From: Orthonyx spaldingii
Taxonomy: Eukaryota; Chordata; Aves; Passeriformes; Orthonychidae
NCBI GenBank assembly: GCA_013397795.1
Contig: VZTJ01001650.1
Coordinates: 1,027,346 to 1,091,345 of the forward strand
Direction of reading: 5' to 3'
Length of the DNA stretch: 64,000 bases
Shown here piece after piece: positions 51,558-61,200 of the stretch (position 1 is the stretch's first letter; every line of letters begins with the position of its first letter). The translations under genes were made by a program, and so were the position numbers. The notes beneath the pieces were generated by a model. The model was given only the letters and a program-made list of their open reading frames with translations, searched no databases and was not told the DNA's origin.

Positions 51558-53289
51558 ATACATCATCTAGAGGTGGCTCGGGGAGCTGGAGATCCCCGGG
51601 ATGGCTGCTGTGCATGGGATCCCTCTGAGCTGAGGAGGGTGATGGCTGGTGCGTGGTCCCAGGGCTGTTTCACCAGGGGTGCTGGTTGGGAGTGAGGCAC
51701 CCGCAGATACCCCCTCCCTGGGTAGGAGAAGCACCATGCCCTGGCACGACTGTGACATTCCCTGAAGTCAGCCCTCACTGGGCACTCTGGGGTGTGCACA
51801 CCCCATACCCTGTGTACGTGTGTTTCCCCCCGTGCTGCACATGTACACACCCACCACTGCACCCTCAAACCCACGTGCACACATCTGCACTTCCCTGGCA
51901 CGCGTCAGGGCACCCGCTCAGATAACCCCCCCCCAGCAGCGCCCTACAGCTTCCTTTTGGGGGACACCCCCCTCCCAGCTCACATCCTCTCGCTCCCGGT
52001 CCCCCTGCAGCCCGTGCGTTTCCTTCTCACACCCCGGCTCTCGCACACTCTCGCACGTTCCCACCCCTGTCCCTGTGGACAGCAGTTCCCGGCAGCGCCT
52101 GGCCGGGTGACAGCACTTAAAGTAAACACCCCGGCTCCGCTCCACCTGCCCGTGCCCTGCTCAGCCCACAACAGCCCACCTTGCAGGGTGCCTGGGTGGG
52201 GGGTCCAGCGGGTGCCATGGCTCCAGGGACGAGACTGGCAGCCCGGCTCGCCTGGGCACAGCTGGCAGCAACGGGACCCGTGAGCACCGGGGTCAAACAC
52301 CTCCAGGCTTCCCCCACACGGCCGTGGCCCGTCTGCGGACGTGACAAGCTGCAATCACGCCCGCAATCACGCCCATCAGCACCCTCAGCCCCTCTGCCAG
52401 CGCTGGCCGCGGGCCCGCCGCCGTCCCCATGTCAGTCCCTGCCATGCCCCCACCATGTCCCTTCCCTGTCCCTCCCTGGGTGCAAAGTCATTGACAATGC
52501 CAGGCTGGAGAGCTGCCGTGCCCTGCATTCCTTCTTGATTAGGCAAATAAACCCATCAGGGAAACTGGAGAGCAACTGGAATCTAGAGATCTAATGGACC
52601 CCCACGGGCATCCTAAGGTGCCCACAATAGTCCCTTTACTCCAAAATACTCCTTTTCAACAACGCTAGAAGCTGGCAGGCAGCGTGAGCCTGTGCCCGTG
52701 GGCAGCCTGGTATTCCTCGGCTGGAAAGGGCCATGCCAGCATTTGCTGCCCGTGCCAGGGGGGCAGAGGAGGATGTGGGGGAGAGCCCCTGCTGCTGGCC
52801 CCAGCCCGATCCCACGGATGTTGCGGGCTGCAGAGGGAGAGAGTATGGGGGCAGTGAGTGAGGCACGGGGACCCCAGAGGAAAGCGGGGGCTCCGGCCAG
52901 GCGGCTCTGGCAGGGGACAGGAAGCCAGGCGGGGGCCGCGGGGCTGCACAGCTGGCCGGATCACGGTGCCAAGATTCCCACCTCTCCTTACAGGGTGCAA
53001 AGTGCTGGGATTCCCGCTGCAGGGACAGCCGTTCACACCCACTTTGCCAAGGTGCTGAAGACAGCAGGAGGTGCCAGGAGTCAGGGAAGGGGGGGGAAGA
53101 GGAGGAAGACGCCGGGGTGGGGGGGAGACTGTGGTTCGGTGGCACAGCTGCTGTCCCCGCAGGCCACCCAGATGTGCTCGGTGGGCACCCCCAGGATGTC
53201 AGTGCTAGCATGGGAAGCAAACCTGGCCTTCCAGGGGCAGGGAGGGGGGTCCCAACCCGCTTTGAAGCACCCATAAAAGGGTCCGGCAT

Positions 53290-53550
53290 AAAGGAAAGAG
53301 AAAGTCAAAGGAACAAAGAGAGCGGCTAATCCGGCGTGAGCAAACAGCCCCGTTTGCTCAGGGCACAGCTGGCTCCGGGGCCAGGGAAAGGAGCACAGCG
53401 GGGCTCTGCGGGTGCCAGGCAGCGGGGGACTCTCTCCCCGGGCTGCCCCTCCCCGAGCACGGGCAGTCCCCGGGAGCACGGTCCCTCCTGGACCCTCCGG
53501 GCTTTTCTTCTACATATGCAAATTGCCAATAAACATCCGTGGGCAAATCC
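53290..53550. promoter_or_regulatory. Motif cluster upstream of CHRD (TCF, TAATCC, FOX, octamer)
   Basis: Two TCF/LEF- or SOX-like cores, TCAAAG (53305-53310) and ACAAAG (53313-53318). A bicoid-type TAATCC follows at 53327-53332 and a FOX-type GCAAACA at 53340-53346. Further on are a perfect octamer ATGCAAAT (53516-53523) and an ATAAACA FOX core (53529-53535). The cluster is about 4.7-4.9 kb 5' of CHRD. Chordin is a known organizer target of Wnt/TCF, Goosecoid/Otx and FoxA inputs, so an enhancer role is plausible but inferred. Confidence 0.4.
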
Positions 53551-54649
53551 TACTCCCAGCGCAAGCCTGTCCTTGCACTGCTCCCAGACAGTCGTCGCAG
53601 AACACCCACGCTGCCGGGTAAAAGGACTTACAAGAGGCACCTTGGCCGGGGTGCAGCAGCTTGGAGGTGAAGGATGGCAGGGTTTTACCTGTCCCAATTT
53701 CCAGCAAGCCACATGCCGCCCAGCACCCCAGCACAAAGCCCTCGGTGCTGCCCAGAGGATGTCCACGGGCAAACCCTCCTTGCCTGGGGCAAGGGCACCT
53801 CATGCCAGTGGCTCTGCTGTGCCTCCACTGTGCTTTCTCTCCCATCCCGCTGCTCAGCCAAGCTTCCCGCCCCAGTGGGGGGCACGGAGTGTGCTGGAAG
53901 GGCACCTCGTCCCTCTGCCTCCATCCCATGGAGAGGCGAAGGGGTTAATGCCAGGCAGCCGAGCCGCAGGTGGGCGCAAGAATGAAATTCCTTCTCGCTG
54001 TCCTGCGAAGTCTGGGCACAAATATTTGCCTGCATGTCCGGTGGGGAGGGGGAAGACCACCATCGCTTCTGGGAGCTTGCTAATCCCCATGCCAAACAAG
54101 GCCCCCACATGCTCCCCGCCTTCCTCCTGCTGGGGTCACCTCACAAGGCCTTTGAGGAGGGGACATTTGGGGTCATGGGGACACCAGCACCTTTGGGTGC
54201 TCCTGTGAGCAGGGAGATCTATGGGGTGACAGGGCACTGGGAACAGGCACCTTGTTCAGGGACACTGCTGGGATCTGCTTGGCACGGCAGACAGGAGTGT
54301 TTTGAAGTGTCTGTTCTGTTCCCCGAGCCGTGGCCACCATGGCCACTGCAGCGGGATGGGACGATAGCCCCAGCCATCCCCACCATGTCAGCAACGCACC
54401 CTCCATAATAAATTCCACGTGTTCACAGACAGAAAACAGCCACTTTCCCCGCCTCCATTGCCCCCCCCAAACTGCATCCCCTTTCTGTACCTACCACCCC
54501 CAAAACTCCCTCCATCCCCAGACCCCCCTGGCCTTCGTCTGGGATGGCCCAGCCCTGCAAGTCGCCTACCAGTTGTGCAAATATTGCCGGAACGGCTGTA
54601 ATCCCTGTGTCCAACGTGAATTATGAGATATTTCCACCCATTACGACAG

Positions 54650-54686
<37 letters not shown>
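54650..54686. repeat. 37-base poly-C tract next to G-rich sequence
   Basis: Uninterrupted C run followed at 54687-54707 by a G-rich segment and an N at 54711. The C-run/G-run arrangement could be a real hairpin or quadruplex-forming site, or a read-through artefact. The copy number should not be trusted. Confidence 0.9.
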
Positions 54687-54687
<1 letters not shown>

Positions 54688-57600
54688 CGGGGGGCGGCGG
54701 GGGGGGGCAANCCCGCCGCGTGTGTGTGAGGCCGGGGGGATTAGACACGGCACAAGCCGCACTCGGCACAAAGCTTTGGGGAGGCTGACGGCTCTCTGCG
54801 TCCCACAACGGGGCGGGGCAGTCGAGGGGGGCTCTTTTTGGAGAGAGGGGGTGCCCCACATGCCTGCCAGTCTCCAGGCTCATGCCTGGAGGGGGTGTTA
54901 GGGTGCCCAGAAGGCAGTGGGAGGCTGTGGGAAGGGGGGCTCTGGGCACGCAGTTTCACCACGACCCCATCCCTGGGGAGCAGAGGCTCCTTCCTGTCGC
55001 CCTGAGCCCGGCTCATGTTCAAAGCCGCGAGCAGGCAGCAGCTAATGAGGGCAGACAATGGGAGCTGCGTGGGGCAGAGCTCGGGTGAGGGCCTGCTGAG
55101 ACATCCCCACGCCAGGCATGGCACAGCCCTGGCACCACAGTCCTCTGGAATCCTTCATGGGACCCTCACCACCGGGCAGGGCACACACCCACAAAGCCCC
55201 TGCAGAACTACAGGACTCACAGGCTGTTCCATAGCGCACCGTTGGGGCATCCCACCTGCACTTTGCTGGGACAGGAGACACCCCATGAGACCGCCACCTC
55301 TCCAGCCGGGACAAGCCAGTGCCCACCCTGGGAAGAGGTGATGGAGAAGTGAAGGTGTCAGGCTTGAGGCTGCCCGTGACCAGCCGTCTCCAGGGCAGTG
55401 CAGCTCCAGCTGCCTGCAGCTGGCAGCCCCTTTGGGGCTGTGCCGGTGCCAGGCCCAGCTCTGGAACCTCAGAGGTGCCTTTGTGCAGGGCGCTGCCCCT
55501 CACACACATGTGCGGGTGCTGGGAAGCAGCTGGTGGGACTGGGACCCTTTCCCAGTGCCGCTCTTGGCTCTCTCCAGGAGCACAGGGACGCCCGAGGCTC
55601 AGTCAAGCCACCTCTGCCTCTTGATGAGGGCACCCCTTGGCATTTCCAGGAGCAGGCCAGGCTGTTGACGAGGGAAGCCCAGGCACGGTTTGAGCATCCA
55701 TTTCCTCCCTGCCCAAGTGCTCCCACTGCAGTGGCCGTGCCCCTCTCTCTGGGCAGGGATGCCCAGTGCCCTGATATGCCCCATGCCAGCACACCACCCT
55801 GCTCCCAGCCTGGCAGTGCCAGGATATCCGTGCAGCCCCCCTCTCCCTCACGCTACCACCCCGTGCCGAGGGCTGCAGCCAGGCGGGTTCCCCGTCCCTC
55901 TTTCCTTTCCCCGGGAAAGGGGAGGGAGCTTCCCTCATAGCTTCCTCGTGTCCCGCAGACGAGCCAGGAGACTGTGACGAGCTCTGGGTGCACAGAGCCA
56001 GCACCGGATTCCTGGCATCGGCGGGACAGCTGGGAGCCATCGCCCGCCTCCTCCCTGCTCGGTCCCGCTCACGTCCCGCCGTCCCCAGGGCCGCCGCTGC
56101 ACTGCAGCGGGCACCGTGCAGCGACGCTGGCACAGCCACACAGACCCCAACCCTGCCCTGCCCTCCGGGCCGCTGGATCCCCGGCCAGCGAGGACGTCGG
56201 GAGAGAGGAGAGGGGACAGGTCAGTGACACCGCTGGGGACACCGAGGAGGGCACAGGGCCAAGGGATGCCATCCTGCCGGGCATGGGCGCCTCTTGCAGA
56301 ACGTGCCTGCGAGCAGCAGGGTGTCAGGGACAGCCGTGCTCGGGGGGATGCCCAAGGTCCTGGCAGAGTCCCAGCCCTGGCGATGCCAGCGGGCTGTCCT
56401 GCCGGGGTAAGCCCGGCTGCTCCTTGCTGCCTTCTGCCAGCTCCTGCCACGGACCAGGCCCCCGGCAAGGCCAAGCCCCCCTGCCCCATTGCCCTCCCAG
56501 GGGAGGTGTCGCTCTGCGAGGAGACGTGTGCCAAACCCGGGTAGGGAACGGGATGGGGCAGCCATGGACAAGCCGGGGATGGGCAACCCCACGCTGGTAG
56601 CCCCCCAGCCGCTCGCTGGGCTGCGGGGAGGCCCAGGAGGAGCTTTCTGGGGAGGCAGGGGCCTGTTGTGCTCCAGCTGTGCCGTGTTTCCCTGGCTACA
56701 CCGCGCAGCTGGCCGGGTGTTTGCACCGCCCGGAGTTGATTTTGGCAGCCTCACGCTTCCCCCTCCTCCCCTCCCCACCCGCCTTCCCCCTGCCGGGCGC
56801 CCGCCTGCCACGCACCCACCACCCCCAGCCTCTCCCTGCCGCTCTCGGCGGGGGTGGCAACAGGGACATGGGTGACACCAGCTGCCCCCGCTCCTCATAG
56901 GTTCCCCCTCCCCTGAGTTCGTGCCTCAGTTTCCCCAGATGGATTGTGCTCTCCCCAAACTTTCCCGTGGTGCCTACTCACTGCCAACCTCTGCCACCCT
57001 TCCCAGCCCAGGTGTGAGTGAAGAGTGGGACTGGTGCTGGGTGCTGCTCTCACAGCACCCTCCCTCCAGATGCCCTTTCCCTCCCTGGGCAAGGGAATCC
57101 AGGTATCCGGGCTCCTGTTCCCCTGTAGCCACTGTCACTGGTGGGCAGGAGACCAGGATTCCACTCTGCAGCCTTGCTCTGCCCAGGGTGGGCAGCAGCT
57201 GGACAAATTTAGGAATGTGGAAGGCACGAGCTGGAGGGGGTTGGTTGTGCCTTTGCAGAAAGCAGTGTGGATTGGGGGAGGGGGCCGGGCTGTTTTTGGA
57301 GCCCGTGCCCGGGGGTGCTGAGTGGAGGAGGAAGGGCCGGCTGCAGGGGAACAGTGGGCGGACACTGCATTGCGGTGCCCGGTGTCCTGGGGTGCCAGGT
57401 GGCCTGGGAGTGGGCTGAGGGGATGGAGTGGTACCCAGGATGTCTCATGCATGGGGACTGGGGGGGCAGTGAGCTCCGGAAGGACTCATGACTGAAGGTG
57501 GACTGTGTGGATGTGGAGACACCAGGGTGCTCTGTGCCCAGGAGATGCCCCATGCCGGGAAGAGTACATGGATTGAGGAGACTGGCATTGGAATGGGTGT

Positions 57601-57863
57601 GCCCTGCAAATGCCTCATTCCCGAGGAGGTTTATGTGGATGAGAGACTCCCGTGGGGCTCATGGCTTTGAGGAGGGCATGTGAATGGGGCATACCTGGGA
57701 TGCCCAGTGCTCAGGAACACCCCAAGCTCTATGGAAGGGGTGTGGATGGTGGTGGTGATGTCTCCACCGTGCCCTATATCCCAGAGGGTGCTGTGTGAAT
57801 TGGGAGGGGATGTCCCCAAGATGCCCAAAACCTCAGCGTGCCTGATGCTCTGAGGGAGGGTTG

Positions 57864-57945
57864 TATCATAGAATGGGCTGGGTTGGGAAGGACCTTAAGG
57901 ATCATCTAGTTCCAACCTCCACCGGGGCTTGCATTCGAGTAGGGA
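57864..57945 (-). mobile_element. CR1 LINE 3' end remnant, antisense
   Basis: ATCATAGAATGGGCTGGGTT followed by GGAAGGACCTTAAGGATCAT and CTAGTTCCAACC is the reverse complement of the avian CR1 3' terminus. Only about 80 bp is recognisable. It lies about 0.2 kb upstream of the CHRD TATA box. Confidence 0.88.
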
Positions 57946-58150
57946 TGCTCTGCACTCGGGCGTACCGCACGCCCACGGAGAGGGGGAGAAGTGAATGGGG
58001 GGGATCCCCAGGGCATCCCGAGTGCGGGGCACCCCCTGCCTGGCGGGGCAGCCGCGTGCCCCGGGTGCCGCAGGACGGGATGGGACAGGACAGGACGGCC
58101 CGTGCCAGGCGGGGGCGNGCTCGCAGCTCCCGCTTGCCCATGCCGCCGCC

Positions 58151-58156
58151 TATAAA
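58151..58156 (+). promoter_or_regulatory. CHRD: CHRD TATA box
   Basis: TATAAA inside a CpG-rich region, 61 bp before the ATG, which predicts a start site near 58180 and a 5' UTR of about 35 nt. Confidence 0.7.
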
Positions 58157-58216
58157 GCGCAGCCGGAGCCGGCAGCCGGGCAGAGGCGGCGGCAGCGCCC
58201 GGCAGNGGCCGGCACC

Positions 58217-61200
58217 ATGCGCGCCGCCGCGCTGTTGCTGCTCGCCCTGCTCCCGCTCCGGCCTCTGCCCGGCCGCGCCGCCCGCCCCAAGCTCGCCCTG
58301 CCCATCCGGCCCGACACGGAGCCGCTGCCCCCCGGCGGGGCGGCAGGTAGGAGACGTCTGCCCTACACCCCTCCTTCCCCCGCTCCGCGCACCCCCGGTC
58401 CTGTACGAGCCGCTGCCGCAGCCCCCGCCCCGCATCCCGCGTCGGGGANCCACGCATCCCGCGTCGGGCACTCCCTCCCTGCCGCCCGCGCTGCCGTCCG
58501 TGCACCGCAAGCCCGCACCCCCCTTCTCCGGCACCCCGCGTTCCGCCCTGGGCCCCCCGGCCGGCCGGGACCGGCGCTGGGACCGGCACCGGGAGCGCAG
58601 CGGGCGGCGGGGCGGTGCCGCCTGGCCCGGGGCTGCGGCAGGGGGGTGCCCGCGGCCCGGAGGTGACCGGCGACGGCGGTGGGTGGTGGCGGGGTCTCCG
58701 CAGGCTGCGCCTTCGGGGGGCACTTCTATGCTCTGGAGGAGACGTGGCACCCGGACCTAGGGGAGCCCTTCGGGGTGATGCGCTGCGTTATCTGTCACTG
58801 CGAGCCGGTGAGTGCCCCCACGCACCCCTTTCCCCAGGAGACCCCCCAGGACCCGACTCTGCTGGGGAGGGGGCTGGCAGGGAGGGAGTTCGACCCCTCT
58901 GTTCAATACACTCCTCTCCTTCCCTTGGAAGAGGAAAGCGGGATCCCTTCAGCCAGCCGGACACCTGGATGTCCTNNNNNNNNNNNNNNNNNNNNNNNNN
59001 NNNNNNNNNNNNNNNNNNNNNNNNNNNNNNNNNNNNNNNNNNNNNNNNNNNNNNNNNNNNNNNNNNNNCCCCACCCTCCGAGCAGTTTCCCGAGGCCGGG
59101 TCTGGCGGGGCCGCTCACAGCTGGTCAGGAGGCTGGGGTCCGTGGGGAGGGGACCCGGGTTTGGCTGCCGTGCAGGCATCTGGGGACTGGGCAAGGTGTC
59201 CAGGGGCTCCAGATGGAAAAGAGTGGGGGAAGCCAGGCTGTGCCCGGAGGGCATGGCTTCGCACACCTTGGAATGACCTGGCACACCTTGGCATGGCTCT
59301 CCTGGGGTATTCTTGGCNACAGCAGAGAAACCACCGGGGAAAGCCCGTGGGGAAAGTGAACTGCAAGAACATGAAGCAGGACTGCCCCGTGCCTGCCTGT
59401 CCCCGGGCCACGCTGCTGCCTGGGCACTGCTGCCACACCTGCCCCAAAGGTGAGGAGAGTGGGTGCTTCCCTGCAGGGATCCCCCCCAGTATCCCCCGCT
59501 GGCCTGGGAAAGGAGGCATTGCACACCCCTCTGAAAAGGACTGGTCAATTTGTTATGAAAGTCACCAGTGCCCATGATATGATGGGCAGCGGGAAGCCCT
59601 GATGGGAACAGCCTGAAAGGAGTGCGGGCAAGGCACAGAGGCTAAAATCCCTGCCTGTCCCTGTGCCTGTGCACAGCACACCCCAGCTACGAGCCCCATA
59701 GTGATTCAAAGGGCACATCACCATCTATCTCGAGGGGGGGGGATTTATTATTGCCCCCACCCCAAGCTCTTGGGCACAAGCAACCTGGTGTGATGGTCTT
59801 CTCCTGTGTCCACCCCATGCCAACCTTGCCAGTTCCCCCAGAGAAGAGCCCTGCACCCCACTTCGACACCTTCGAGTACTTTCAGGACAAGGAGGATGAC
59901 TTGGACAAGCCCTACAATGACCGCTCCTACCTCAGCTCTGAGGGCCTGGCTCGTGACGATGCCCGCACAGGTGAGATGCTTGCCCAGGCAGCAGCAGTGC
60001 GGGGCACCCCCCGTGCTCCCCCTCCTCAGCAGCATCTCCTCTCCAGAGTTTGTGGCCTTGCTGACGAGCGGCCCAGAGCCATGGCACCCCATGTCCAGCG
60101 CAGTGGCCAAGGCTCGCTTCACCCTGCTGCGCTCCTCCCTGCTCTTCTCCATCAGCTACGAGCGGTGAGTCCTGCTTCCCGTCCAGACTGGCACAGCTCT
60201 CTGGAAAAGGGGGAGATGCAACAGTCCTTGTGCCTCAGTTTCACCTCAGTTTCCTTTCTGCTATCCCCCTATGGTGCCACAGCCTTGCACTGACAGCGTG
60301 AGAGATGTGGGGAGGGGGACACAGCGTGCTGGGCTCCAGCCTAGGTCAGCGGCTGGAATTTCGGCACACCCACGGTGTTGGCCCAGCCTCACCCATTTGC
60401 CTCCAGGTCTGGACTGGGAACAAACGGGAATGGTTCCAGGGCTCCCGTGGGTGCAGCCGGCAAATCTGCTGTGCCACCCTGCAGGCTCTGCTGCTGGGCA
60501 GTGCCTTGGCACTGCTGCCAGGGTTCCCCATCCTTGCCGTGCCCTCCCTGGATGCCTGCCAGCAGCAGAGCCTCTCCTCTCCCTCCCTCCTTCCCGCTCC
60601 AGTTTCTTCTGCTCTTCCTCGCTTCCAGGCCCCTTTGCATAGTAAAGTGGTGACTAATTTCCAACTCTGACAGGGGGAGCCAAGCGGAGCCGAAAATGCT
60701 CCTTATTTACAGCCTGAACACTCAGATCCCAGCAGGTCCTGCCGTGGTGCCTTTCCCGGCAGAGACCCCATCCTCCTTTGTGCCAGTCAGACACTGCTCC
60801 AGGACAGGGGAGCCCAGAGAACCCGTGCCAAGCTGGCATTTGGCAGGACAGCAGTGTTGGGCTAGTCCTGGAATGGGCGGGCAGAGCCTGGCGCTTTGCA
60901 CCCCAGGGGAACGTCATTCTTCTCCTGCCCACCCCAAATCCCTGGTGACCCCCTGTGTGCCCTCCCTGCCACACCCCTGTGCCTGATGCTGAGTGAGGGG
61001 GCTGCCGGGGGAGGGGTAGGGTGGGTACGTGGCCCTTGCTCACCCCCCCGGATGCTCGCAGGCTGGGGCGGCCAAGCCGGGTGCGTTTCAGTGACCCCGA
61101 GGGTAACGTGCTGTTTGAACACCCCGTGCAGAAGAGCGCTGCCCCCGAGGACGGCATGGTGAGAGGGGCTGGGAGGGCAGGGGGCACGGTGCCCCTTCTG

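Larger units (their letters stand above)
51130..58140. other. Intergenic spacer THPO-CHRD, no gene supported
   Basis: About 7 kb between divergently transcribed THPO and CHRD. It contains a 33-bp minisatellite, a transcription-factor motif cluster, a poly-C tract, a CR1 remnant and generally GC-rich sequence. Open frames here (for example 290 codons at 53336-54208) show no family resemblance and no splice structure. Confidence 0.7.

Noticed and set aside
53336..54208. 290-codon open frame between THPO and CHRD
   Set aside because: No recognisable domain, no promoter or splice structure, and composition like the flanking spacer.
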